Shown here piece by piece: positions 48,706 through 59,740 of a stretch of 64,000 bases of DNA (the stretch's first letter is position 1; every line of letters starts with the position of its first letter). A program made the translations under genes and the position numbers. The notes beneath the pieces are model-generated. The model saw only the letters and a program-made list of their open reading frames with translations. It made no database searches and was not told the origin of the DNA. The DNA is from Stomoxys calcitrans (taxonomy: Eukaryota; Arthropoda; Insecta; Diptera; Muscidae): contig NC_081555.1 in assembly GCF_963082655.1 (NCBI RefSeq), forward strand, positions 28,877,266 to 28,941,265, in the 5' to 3' direction.

Positions 48706-50280
48706 ACTGTCGTTAATTATCAATATTGGTTTTGTGCTTTTTCTTCGCGATATCGTAAAAAAGCGGAGATTAGGGTGCAACATGGCGTTTACGATATCGA
48801 ACAACAGTTTATACAATGTGCCGGAAATTATGCTTTAGATATGTTTTATAAGTATCAGCAATGCCGACTCTGGGTTACCTTGATTAAAGTTGTCAATACA
48901 GTTACCTAGTTGACAACAAAGAGTGTTTTTGTGCTTCTTCTTCGCGATATCGTAAAAAGCTGAGATGTCGTTTACGATATCGAACATTTTATAGATTTTT
49001 TTTGTTTTTCGTTCGGCGGCAATGTTTGATGTCAAACATCGAACTTTGATTGCTAAAACAGCTTAGATCAAGTGAATGAAGTTATACTTTATTTATGTTT
49101 TTTTAAGTATTAGCATTCTCGATTCCGGGTTCACGTTGATAAAAGTTGGCATTATAGTCAGCGCGTTAAAATCAAAGAGTTATCCATTATTATTATATTA
49201 ATTCTTCTTTGATAGTGAGGTTGTAAAGTCCATTATCCACATGTTTCACACCTAACTTGGTCACTGGTCAGCTTGTATTTTTCGCCTAAAATCCCTCATA
49301 TATTTGGCCCTCTTTGCATGCAGCAATGAATTCTGCTATCTTAACCAAAAAAACATTGCCAACATTGCCGATATTTTGTGAATTTTTAATCCAAAGCATA
49401 ATTTTAGGCATTTACTTAACTGCCTCAATGTTGATAAAAATTAACGTGGTACATTTTTAATATCAATAGATAATGCGGTTTTCCTTTTAACAAAATATGT
49501 CGTGAGGTTGTGACCTGTATAATCCACATGTTGTACGCTAATCTTGGTCACTGGTAATCCCGCATTTTCGCTTAAAATTCCTTTATATATTAATCCCTCT
49601 TTGCATGCATATATATTATCCCATCTTAGCAAAACAAAGTGCCAACATCAAATTCAGCATTGCCGACATCTTGCGCATTTTATATCCAAAGCATCCAACA
49701 TTAAGTAAGATTTTGAATATTTACAACGGTAATCTACACAACGTTAAATCAGTTAAATTAAATGCCTGAAGTTATGCTATGGAAAATTAATGCACAAATG
49801 TTGGCAATCCTGAGATTTTGGCATTTTTTATTGGTTAAGATGGGAATATGCATTGATGCATTCGAGGACGGATTTCAAGCGAGTAGTACGGGATGACCAG
49901 TGAACAAGATTAGTGTGTATAAAGAAATTTACAACCTCCCGATCAAGGAGGGGAGGTTGATAACTCTCTGTTAGTTTTATCAACGAGTTAATTGTATTGC
50001 CAACTTTAATCTAGGTGATCCCGGAATCGGCATTACTAATATCTAAAGCATAAATTCAAGCATTCATTGTAAACAGTTTTAACCAAAGTTCGATGTTCGA
50101 CACCAAACATGACCGCCGAACGAAGAACCAAGCCACCCTAATCACTGCTTTTTTACGATATCGCGAGGAAGAAGCTCAAAAGCACTCTTAGATAATTGAT
50201 AACTCTTTGGTTTAAACTACATATTTTGAAGGTGCCATCTATCGTTGATTTAAAATGGAGCTTTGTTACATACTCCGATT
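48706..50280. repeat. foldback-like structure with ~250-450-bp diverged arms
   Basis: 48735-49200 holds two tandem copies of a unit with 'cttcgcgatatcgtaaaaa', 'gtttacgatatcgaac', 'cgttcggcggcaatgtttg' and 'aaagttg(t/g)ca'. 49960-50195 holds the reverse complement ('ttttacgatatcgcgagg', 'aaacatgaccgccgaacg'). The centre has a further direct duplication at about 49240-49400 and 49500-49680 ('cttggtcactggt', 'ccctctttgcatgca'). No transposase. Termini are not clear. Confidence 0.65.
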
Positions 50281-50527
50281 ACACGCTATTATCGATTTTA
50301 GCACTGTAACTGGGTGATGCATAAATTAAAGAGATAGTAACAGGGTAGTACACACAAGACGATTTTTGAAATATAGCCTAGGCACCCTCCATTTAATCAC
50401 AGGGTGGTATAAAGGTTTTTAATCAGGACAAAACAAGCACAGGGTAGTGCGATATGTTAAAATATATAATTAGCCAAGACAACGCAAATTCATTACGGTG
50501 GGAATATCCTAATTAATTAATTATATA
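50281..50527. other. non-coding spacer with repeated 'cagggtagt' words
   Basis: 'cagggtagt' or 'cagggtggt' occurs at about 50342, 50399 and 50439, and also at 48697 at the left edge of the foldback. Possible element ends, unresolved. Confidence 0.35.
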
Positions 50528-50765
50528 TTGGGTTGCCCAAAAAGTAATTGCGGATTTTTCATATAGTCGGCGTTGACAAATTTTTTCACAGCTTGTGACT
50601 CTGTAATTGCATTCTTTCTTCTGTCAGTTATCAGCTGTTACTTTTCACTTGCTTTAGAAAAAAAGTGTAAAAATAAGTTTATTTGATTAAAGTTCATTCT
50701 AAGTTTTATTAAAAATGCATTTACTTTATTTTAAAAAATCCACAATTTCTTTTTGGGCAACCCAA
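50528..50765. mobile_element. Tc1/mariner-type MITE, copy 2 (238 bp)
   Basis: Same ends and body as the copy at 47404 with few substitutions and small indels. TA duplicated at both sides. Inserted within AT-rich DNA. Confidence 0.9.
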
Positions 50766-51825
50766 TATAATTATCCCTTTTGCTAACTCCAACTACAATA
50801 CTTAATTCGGATAACTATATTTCTTTGATAAACTAAAGGGAATTGAATAAAACTACACTAAAGGGAACTTAATAAAAAATGCAAAAAAGCTTACTAACAG
50901 CTAGTATATAAGCCAGCACAAGTTTGTTAACATAAATACATAAAACATCGATTATCCAGGCTTTTATTAACCGGTTACATCTGTTAATCGGCTTGCTGCG
51001 CTTCTGGTTTTGGACCTCAATGAATCGTGGTTTATTTCTATTATCCGTGCTTCGAAAATTGCTGCAGCACAAAAAAGAAAACAAGTGCACATAATCGAAA
51101 AACCCCTAGTAACCTTGTTTTTTTTATTAAATTTTAAATAAAAAGTATTAATTAAAAAAGCTTCATTGTGACTAATTCAAATATTCGAAATAAATTTAAT
51201 CCAATTTTACGATTCACTATCTCGCTGTTATTCTCAAAGCAAAAGTCGTGACCGCAAACAGGCCACAAAGAGCATTGCCTTGTAGTAGGAGGCTAGTTAA
51301 ATCAAAGTATTCTCTCAAGGAAATTTCAATTTTTAACACCCAAGAAATACTTACAAATTATTTAATTGTACCCTTGGGAGTTTGTCATCAATTTAAAAAA
51401 GAAAGCTGTGAACACATCTTCTCTTCAACTTCTTGTGGCAGACATAAAGTGACTATTGTAAAAAAAAGTCTGGTGATAAGGTGAATATTTTGTCTTCTTT
51501 GTGTTATAACAAAGAGAAAATTTCCTTCACAGTTATCTAGTGAAAAATTTGTCTTTATGTGTCACTACCTGTTAACATTTTCTTTTTGAATGTTTCTCAA
51601 GTGATTATATATTTGTTTGGTGTATCACCGAACAAATATATTATTTGCAACAGGTGATGGTGCCAAAATTAAGGAAGTATGATTGAAGGCGCATTCCAGG
51701 TCAGTTGTGATAAAATAGATGATATTTTAAATTTTTACTTCGATATGGGACCAATCTTGGGCTTATTTAAAATGTTATAATGTTTTTGTCATGTCCAAAC
51801 TGAAACGTTAATAGGCGAAACAGAG
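50766..51825. other. non-coding spacer
   Basis: No gene or known repeat. Small palindromic stretch at about 51613-51640 ('tttgtttggtg...gaacaaat'). Confidence 0.35.
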
Positions 51826-52587
51826 TCAATGGAGGACAAATTGAGGTTATTGATGAAAACGCATTTTCTACAGGAAACCACGGGACTCACGGAGACACCG
51901 GAATCTTGGAACAATCAGGTTGATCGGAGGGTTATCAATATGGTCCATTAAAGTGACCCGGACGAAATGGAATATTTTCGACGTTACTAAAGAAGAAGGC
52001 GGACTACCTATCGTGCCATCTGGCCGCTATATTCACAGCGCGCCTAGAACTTGCATATAGTCCGAAAGGTCGGCAGGAAGCAAGGGTGGTATTTATAAAC
52101 AAGCCTGCAAGGCCTAAAAAGCTTTAAGCCTTACGTGCTTTCTACTCAAAACCATAATAGGACATCAAGCGAATTGTTCAAATACAAACAATATGCCAAT
52201 GCCAAGAAAAGATCGGCGTAGACTGCCTTGCATGAGGTTGTGCATTAAATAGAAGATTCTTCGATGCAAGGACATACATATTCGCGGTATGCATAGTCAT
52301 CGTGGGGAATTCACACAAAGTGAGAATCGACACTCTGATCCACATCTTAGACCAGTACCGGGTGAATTGGGTCTTAAGAGACATATGATAAGCAACAGGT
52401 GGATAAATTGTCGGTCCCATAATATTAAGATAAGGGAAAAAGTGGTACAGAGCACGCAATAACCGGGCATTTTATCGCCCCTTCTGTGGGTGACCACCAT
52501 GAATAACCTATTACGGATCCTGAATGCGGAGGGTTTTGAACCCATCTGCTACTCAGACTATGTTATAATAACTCTAAAAATAGAAAA
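51826..52587 (+). pseudogene. R1/jockey-like reverse transcriptase remnant
   Basis: In successive frames it reads MEDKLRLLMKTHF, ARLELAYSPKGRQEARVVFI, GELGLKRHMISNRWI, then GILSPLLWVTTMNNLLRILN, AEGFEPICYSDYVIIT. The last part is the RT palm, where the YADD box has become YSDY, losing one catalytic Asp. Several frameshifts, stops and deletions. It is cut at about 52587 by a family B fragment. Clade is suggested by the PKGRQEARVVF and GILSPLLW motifs. Confidence 0.7.
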
Positions 52588-52760
52588 TGGTCATTTGTTG
52601 AACTCGACATTACTGGTGAATTTTACAGAAATCGCTTCAGATTTAGATATAGCTCTCATATATATATCGCCCGATTTTCACTCCAAGAGCCATTGCAGGT
52701 GCATTTATTGATCTATCTTCCCAAAGCATTGTACAACGTCTTCCTCGCCTCCACCATGAA
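52588..52760 (+). repeat. family B fragment (B5)
   Basis: 'gacattactggtgaatttta', 'cttcagatttagatatagct', 'atatatcgcccgattttcac', 'gagccattgcaggtgcattt' match the internal unit of B1. Confidence 0.7.
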
Positions 52761-53010
52761 TCGAACTTTAAAAATTTCAATTAGTCACTCGTTTCACGGA
52801 CTATAAAGGAAGGAATATGCCGGTTAGATTAGTTTGGTTTGAAAAGTGGATACGGACTTTAAATTGAATCGGCTTGCTGTCCGCCTTTAATATGGGAAAG
52901 TAACCTCGAAAAACCCAATTCTGTGCTACTCACAATATCCCTGGTCGTACTCTATTTTATACCCCACGTAGCTCATGTCTGGTATCGTGATGAGCTTAGG
53001 TGATCCCCTT
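52761..53010. other. non-coding spacer
   Basis: Nothing recognised. Confidence 0.3.
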
Positions 53011-53200
53011 GTCAATGCCGGCTATATTAGTGAGGTATCAACCCATGTTGAGACTTCTCTACCATGTGGTGTCGCCATGCGGCACACCGTTCGGATAAGG
53101 CATAAAAAGGAGGCACCTTATCATTAAGTTTAAATATTGATCGTAATGCACTCATTGATATGAAAGAATTATCCCCTGTGCCCTAATGGAATGGAATTTC
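53011..53200 (+). mobile_element. SINE-M copy, 5' truncated
   Basis: 'aatgccggctatattagtga', 'gacttctctaccatgtggtg', 'cggcacaccgttcggataag', 'caccttatcattaagttta' and 'gtgccctaatggaatg' follow the SINE body in order. Confidence 0.7.
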
Positions 53201-53865
53201 AGTTGAAGTTAGTCATATCTGCTCCAATTAATATAAGAACCACTTGAATACTTGAATGGTACAATGTGGCGTATGTTGTGTATTAATTATGGAATGCTTG
53301 GTGTAAATCATACGCCCCACTGCACACCTAAGCAATGATCAAAATGAATTTGCATTAAATTACAGATATTGTCAACTAAATTAGTTTTTCAAATCAGTCG
53401 TCCCAAACTAACAATTAATCGATTCCAGTGTTGTGCTTTCTTCTTCATATAATGTTTATAATCTCATTGTGGATTCTTGTAAGTAAATAAAATTTTTCTC
53501 TTATAATTTGAGTATGGAATCCAGCATTCCGTATGCAAGGTTTCTGAAATTTTTGCTCACATTTGCCAGTTTTTGTGCCTTTATGAGAAAATTCTTCTGG
53601 CATGTTTCATTAAGCCAAAGCTTAGACATTGTTATTGTTGCAAATACTTAAAGTTATGTTACATATATAGGACAGAACTTAGCCGAAGGACATATTAAAC
53701 ATCATTACTCAAATATTCCGCTTATAGCTTGCTGATGTGGAAGTGACAATAAAAGTGAACAGTGGTTTAGCGTCTCCAAACTTCATTGTACTATAGCTGT
53801 GCTTTAGGATGATTTTAGGATCCCCAATATATATACATCTATTGTACTTCTGTGATCAACATGGA
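53201..53865. other. non-coding spacer
   Basis: AT-rich, no feature recognised. Confidence 0.35.
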
Positions 53866-54030
53866 GTACACGGTAGCATGTTAGCCTGAGACGATGGACA
53901 CATGATTTTGAATCCTGGCGAGAACATCTACAACATTAAATATTGGCCACATATATGTAAAGAGGATGTGAGCCTTTTGATTAAGCTCAGCACTCTACGA
54001 TATGAGCAAAGTCTTCTCGCTTTATCTTAA
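53866..54030 (+). mobile_element. SINE-M head fragment, diverged
   Basis: 'acacggtagcatgttagcct', 'ttgaatcctggcgagaacat' correspond to the tRNA-like head, and 'ttgattaagctcagcac' to the later body. Most of the body is deleted. Confidence 0.5.
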
Positions 54031-54533
54031 TATGATATCTATGGAAGTTGGTTTTATTTAAAATTTAAGGATATGTAGATATTTGCCCATTTCCTTTCTT
54101 TTATCTTACTGTGCAACAACATACAACGCTGGTGTAAAAATGTTTCATGTATATGGTGTTAATGGGAATCCTCATACATATGTGAGACTGTGGTCGTGGT
54201 CGTTTTAGCCAGTTGATTTTGGCATGTACAAAACCGATTACGAGCACACACACTAGGGATAAGCATGGTGAAGTGAAATGACACGTTTTAGTATTGAGTT
54301 TTTCTGCCGAAATCATTGCTAGTCGTTTTATTTTTTAACTATTTGTGAAAGTGACACTTTAATTTGATGTATTACATTATTGAATCAATACAAAGATGTC
54401 TGTCGAGAGGAGATTTTCTCAGAAAATAAAAACCTGTTAATATTTTCCTCCAAATACAAATATAAGCATGAAGAAGAGAAGTGGATAACGTGTAAATCAA
54501 AAGGCGTTACACTGTGGGAATAAAATTAATAGA
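54031..54533. other. non-coding spacer
   Basis: No gene or repeat recognised. Confidence 0.35.
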
Positions 54534-56032
54534 AACAAGTAAAAGCGCGCTAAGTTCGGCCGGGCCGAATCTTATATTCCCCCCCACATGGATCGCATTT
54601 GTCGAGTTGTTTTCCCGGCATCTCTTCTTAGGCTAAAAAGGATATAAGAAAAGAGTTGCTCTGCTATTAAAACGATATCAAGATATGGTCCGGTTCGGAC
54701 CACAATTAAATTATATGTTGGAGACCTGTGTAAAATTTCAGCCAATTCGTATAAGAATTGCGCCCATTGGGGCTCACGAAGTAAAATAGAGAGAACGATT
54801 TATATGGGATCTGTATCGGGCTATAGACCGATTCAGAACATAAAAAACACGTTTGTTGATAGTCATGAGAGGATCCGTCGTACAAAATTTCAGGCATATC
54901 GGATAATAATTGCGACCTCTAGGGGTCAAGAAGTCAAGATCCCAGATCGGTTTATATGGCAGCTATATCAGGTTATGAACCGATTTGAACCTTATTTGAC
55001 ACAGTTGTTGAAAGTAAAAATAAAATAGGTCATGCAAAATTTCAGCCAAATCGGATAGGAATTGCTGCCTCTAGAAGCTCAAGAAGTCAAATCCCCAGAT
55101 CTGTTTATATGACAGCTATATCAGGTTATGGACCGATTTCAACCATACTTGACACAGTTGTTGGATATCATGACGAAATACTTTGTGCAAAAACTCATTC
55201 AAATCGGATAAGAATTGTGCCCTCTAGAGTCTCAAGAAGTCAAGACCCAAGATCGGTTTATATGGCAGCTATATCAGGTTATGAAACGATTTAAACCATA
55301 CTTGGCACAGTTGTTGGGTATCATAACAAAACACGTCGTGCGAAATTCCATTCTAATCGGATAAGAATTGCGCCCTCTAGAGGCTCAAGAAGTCAAGACC
55401 CAAGATCGGTTTATATGGCAGCTATATCAGGTTATGGACCGATTTGAACCATACTTGGCACAGTTGTTGGATATCATAACAAAACACGCCGTGCAAAACT
55501 TCATTCTGATCGGATAAGAATTGCGTACGCTAGAGGCTCAAGAAGTCAAGACCCAAGATTGGTTTATATGGCAGCTATATCAGGTTATGAACCGATTTCA
55601 ACTATACTTGGCACAGTTGTTGGATATCATAAGAAAACACGTCGTGTAAAATTTCATTCCAATCGGATAAGAATTGCGCACTCTAGAGGCTCAAGAAGTC
55701 AAGACCCTAGATCGGTTTATATGGCAGCTATATCAAAACATGGACCGATATGTCCCATTTACAATACCAACCAACCTACACTAATAAGAAGTATTTTTGC
55801 AAAATTTCAAGCGGCTAGCTTTACTCCTTCGGAAGTTAGCGTGCTTTCGACAGACAGACGGACGGACGGACAGACGGACGGACGGACAGACGGACGGACA
55901 TGACTAGATCGACATAAAATGTCGCGACGATCAAGAATATATATACTTTATGGGGTCTCAGACGAATATTTCGAGTAGTTACAAACAGAATGACGAAATT
56001 AGTATACCCCCCATCTTATGGTGGAGGGTATA
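54534..56032 (-). repeat. family A repeat (A8), full length, 153-bp internal units
   Basis: Complete 1.5-kb copy from 'aacaagtaaaagcgcgctaa', 'gttcggccgggccgaatct' to 'ccatcttatggtggagggta'. 'agctatatca' recurs at 54961, 55113, 55267, 55420, 55573 and 55727, giving spacings of 152-154 bp. The units are highly similar. Next to the head is a tetranucleotide tract of 'gacggacggacagacgg' type (55850-55905). Longest open frame 114 codons, created by the repeats. No transposase, RT or terminal inverted repeats. Confidence 0.85.
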
Positions 56033-56054
56033 ATAAGCATAGTGCATTGTGTTG

Positions 56055-56215
56055 CAAATTTGCCCATGAACAATTCATTAAGGAACAGAGGCAAACTTTT
56101 CACATATCAATGACTGCTAAATGACAATGGTCTTCGTTTTTATAGCAGAGTCCGAAAGGCGTGCTGCAGTTCAACATCTCTTTCGGGAGTAGATTTTACA
56201 TGGCTGACATACCAT
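56055..56215 (-). mobile_element. SINE-M fragment
   Basis: 'gcaaatttgcccatgaacaa', 'ggaacagaggcaaactttt', 'atagcagagtccgaaaggcg' are the reverse complement of the SINE tail and body. The head is missing. Confidence 0.7.
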
Positions 56216-57203
56216 TTTTATACCCTTCACCTTACCATTTTTATACCCTACACCAGGGTGTTATAACATAGTGCATTTGTTTGTAACACCCAGAATGAAG
56301 AGAGATAGACCTATTGATAAGTATACCGATCGACTCAGAATCACTTTCTGATTCGATTTAGCTATGTCCGTCTGTCCATGTTAATTTGTGTACAAACTAA
56401 TACATATCGCAATTTTCATCCGATCGTCTTCAAATTTGGTACGGGCATGTTTTTCGGCCTAGAGACGAAGCCTATTGAAATTACAAAAAATCGGTTGAGA
56501 TTTGGATATAGCTCCCACATATATTTTCGTCCGATTTGCAGTAATAATGCAATAAAATGGTTATTTGTTAACCGATTCTCTTGAAATTTAGTAGGAAGAA
56601 TTTTCTCTTGACTCTTGATTAATTTCATAGAAATCGGTTCAGATTTAGATATAGCTCCCATATATATGTTCGTCCGGTTTTGAGAAATATTACAATAAAA
56701 TGCTCATTTGTTAACCGATTATTTCGAAATTTGGCGGGAAGGATTTTCTTATGACTCTTAATATTACTGGTGAATTTCAAAGAAATTGCATCAAATTAAG
56801 ATATAGTTGCCATATATGTATGTCGCCCGATTTTCACTTCTAAAGCCACTGCAAGCGCATTTATTGAATAATCTTGCCAAAATTGTGCACAACGCTTTCC
56901 TCGATGACTACCACAATATCTAAGAAGTTTGGTCAACATCAATTTAGATTTGGATGTAGTTCCCATGTATATGTTCGTTAGATTTTGGGTAATTTGTTGT
57001 CATTTGTCAACCGTAGTTATTACATTTTGATCATATTTGCTTTGCTCGAAATTTGATACGGGGATTTTAATCACCCATGAAAACATCCGCCGAGGTCAAT
57101 CAAATTGATTCAGAATTAGATGTAGCTTCCATTTTGTATTTATAGGGTAGGTGTATGGTATTATAAAGTCGGCACCGCCGGACATTGCCTTTCCTTACTG
57201 GTT
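56216..57203 (+). repeat. family B repeat (B6), ~1 kb
   Basis: Starts 'accctacaccagggtgttat' and ends 'ggtattataaagtcggcacc', 'gccggacattgcctttcc'. Shares 'gattcgatttagctatgtcc' and 'ttaaccgattctcttgaaat' with B1 in the same order, but has fewer internal units. Confidence 0.75.
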
Positions 57204-57219
57204 TAACATTTAATAGTTT

Positions 57220-57345
57220 CTTACAAATGTCACCAGCATTAGGAGGGGATAACCACCGTGAAAATTTTTTCTGATGTACTCGACAGGATTAGAACCAACG
57301 CGTTCAGCGTCATAGGCCGACATGCTAACCTCTGGGCGAGTTGTG
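57220..57345 (-). mobile_element. SINE-M head fragment
   Basis: 'caccagcattaggaggggat', 'aaccaccgtgaaaatttttt', 'gatgtactcgacaggatt', 'ggccgacatgctaacctctg' are the complement of the SINE head and first part of the body. The B box is mutated (aggattagaacc). Confidence 0.7.
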
Positions 57346-57860
57346 TTAGACATCTCGAAAACTATATCGAGTATGGTGTAGATTGGACTATATTTTGTTA
57401 TATCTGTCATATATACCGAACTCCCTATTTAAGGTGTTGTGCTCATAAAAGGCAATTTGTTACCCAATTTAACAGCAAGTTTTGATAGGCCCTTCAACAT
57501 CTGCAGCGTGTATTGTCTAGATCGGATTATATTTGGATATAGCTGTCATATATACCGATCTCTCGATTTCAGTTTTTGGGTTCATAAAAGGAGCATTTAT
57601 TAACATATATTGATGAAATTTTGAACTGATGATCAATATCGAATTATATTGGGATATAGCTGTCATATATACCGATCTCCCGATTTAAAGTCTTGGGCCT
57701 ATAAAAATCACATTTGATATCCGATTTTGTTGAAATTTAACACAGTGAGCTGTGCTAGGTCCTTCGATGCCCACGCCGAGTATGATTCAGATAAGACCAT
57801 ATTTGAATACATCTACTATGGGTTTATAAATGGTGCAGTTTTCATAGGATTCTACACATT
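57346..57860 (+). repeat. family C repeat fragment
   Basis: Units with 'gatatagctgtcatatatac', 'cgatct(c)(t/c)cgatt' and 'tccgattttgttgaaattta' match the C block at 16370. Confidence 0.65.
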
Positions 57861-57873
57861 GTAGTTAATAAAG

Positions 57874-58190
57874 GTAGGCCACCATAGCGCACACGTAAGT
57901 ATGTTTGCCTATGACGCTGAAGGCCTGGTTTTAAATCCTAGCGAAAATGATAGAAAACTTTTCAGCAGTGGTTATCCCCTCCTAATGCTGGCGACATTTG
58001 TGAAGTACTTTGCCATATAAAAACTTCTCCCCAAAGAGGTGTCACATTGCAAGTGTTCGGACTCGGCTTTAAAAAGGAAGCCCATTATCATTGAGCTAAA
58101 AACTTGAAACTGACAGCACTCCTTGATATGTGAGAAGTTTGCTCCTGTTCCTTAATGGAATGTTCAGGGGTAAAATTTGCAATTTACCCC
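57874..58190 (+). mobile_element. SINE-M copy, near full length
   Basis: Head 'aggccaccatagcgcacacg', body 'cccctcctaatgctggcgac', 'ccccaaagaggtgtcacatt', tail 'gttccttaatggaatgttca', 'aaatttgcaattta'. The B box is lost (ggttttaaatcc), so it could not be transcribed by pol III from this promoter. Confidence 0.8.
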
Positions 58191-58335
58191 GTTGTCTTGT
58201 CTCAAAGTTAATTTCATAACCTTCAACGATTTTAACCTCGTATTAGATTTTTGTCTAAACTAACAAGACACAAAATTAAGTAAGCATTTAAAATAAAAAA
58301 AAAATTCTAGTATCAATGAATTAAACATCAAACCG
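58191..58335. other. short AT-rich spacer
   Basis: Contains an A run near 58290-58305, just before the RT frame. Confidence 0.35.
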
Positions 58336-59740
58336 ATGGCTTTGGTGCAGGCACATCCTCCTGCAGAGACGAAGAAGGAAATCTGTTAACTGACACAGAT
58401 AACATGCTGAGGATATGGAAAGAACATTCTACCCAACTACTAGTGTCCGATGTTGGTGGCGAAGAGGTTACCGCAGAACCAATCAATGATGATGGTATAG
58501 AATATTTTCTTTCTAGTCAGAGTGAGGTCCAAGTAGCAGTGACCCAACTAAAGAACAACAAGGCAGCAGGAGCCGACGGGTTACCCGCTGAACTATTTAA
58601 GACCGGAGGAGATACGCTGATAAGGCATATGCATTAGCTTATCTGAGCAATCTGCCTAGAAGAACGCATAGCCGATGATTGGAACCTCAGCGTACTATGT
58701 CCCGTACACAAGAAAACAGACAAGACGGAATGCGCCAACTACAGAGGAATAAGTCTCCTCCCCATCGCATACAAGATACTCTCGAGCGTACTGCGAGAAA
58801 GACAAAGCCGCCTTCGATACTCCTTTACGTTCAAAGGCATTTCAAGCCATGTTTGAGTTTGGTATCCCTGCAGGATGATACTTGCTGATACGCGTTCCTC
58901 AGTAAGAATAGGAAAGAATCTCTCCGAACCATTTAATACCAAACGAGATTTCAGACAAGGAGACAGCCTATAGTGTGATCTCTTTAATATCCTGCTGAAG
59001 AAAATTATACGAGATGCAGATGTGAATAGATATGGCACACTAATCACAAGAAAACACGCTACTCGCCTATGCCGACGACATCGATATCATAGGTCGGTCA
59101 CCGGAAGTAGTAACTGCAGCCTTTGAAAGAATCGAAAGAGAGTCAGTGAAAATGGGTCTGGCAGTAAATGGAGATAAGACGAAATGGATGGTTTCAACTC
59201 CCAAAAAGCCTTGCACAACCGAGCAGATAAAGGAAATGGAGAAAGTTGGGAACCACAACTTTGAGCCAGTCAGTAACTTCATCTACTTCGGCACCGCCGT
59301 AACCGAAACGAATGACACCAGTTTTGAAAGTAAGCGAAGAATAATACTGGCAAACAGATGCTACTTTGGACTAAGTAAGCAGTTTAGAAACAAGACCACC
59401 TCTCGACAGACGAAGATTACACTATACAAGACACTGATACTACCCGTGCTGTTATATGGTTCTGAAGCATGGGTACTTGTGAAAGCAGATTAGGCAGTGC
59501 TTGGAGTATTTGAGAGAAAGATTCTTCGTAAAATATATGGACCAGTATGCGTTAACGGAGAATATAGGCGACGTATGAACCACGAGCTGTATGACGACGA
59601 TAGCATAGTTACACGCATCAAAATACAACGGCTGCGTTGGCTAGGTCATGTTGTCAGAATGGATGAAGAAGCTCCAGCAAAGAAGTCTTTTTAAGGCAAA
59701 CACGGTGGTACACGCAAACCGGGAAGACCAAAAGTCCCAA
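58336..59740 (+). pseudogene. RTE-like non-LTR retrotransposon, RT and C-terminal part
   Basis: Frames give in order: DEEGNLLTDTDNMLRIWKEH, NNKAAGADGLPAELFKTGGD, DDWNLSVLCPVHKK, CANYRGISLLPIAYK, KAAFD, FRQGDSL, LLAYADDIDIIGRS (YADD at 59068-59079, intact), KMGLAVNGDKTKWMVSTP, RRIILANRCYFGLSKQF, LPVLLYGSEAW, LRKIYGPVCVNGEYRRRMNH and QRLRWLGHVVRMDEEAP. About 50 residues between LRER and KAAFD are deleted, and there are at least four frameshifts or stops, so it is dead. The endonuclease domain is absent (5' truncation). The YADD box and the order of motifs make non-LTR RT certain. The RTE clade is my recollection. Confidence 0.85.
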
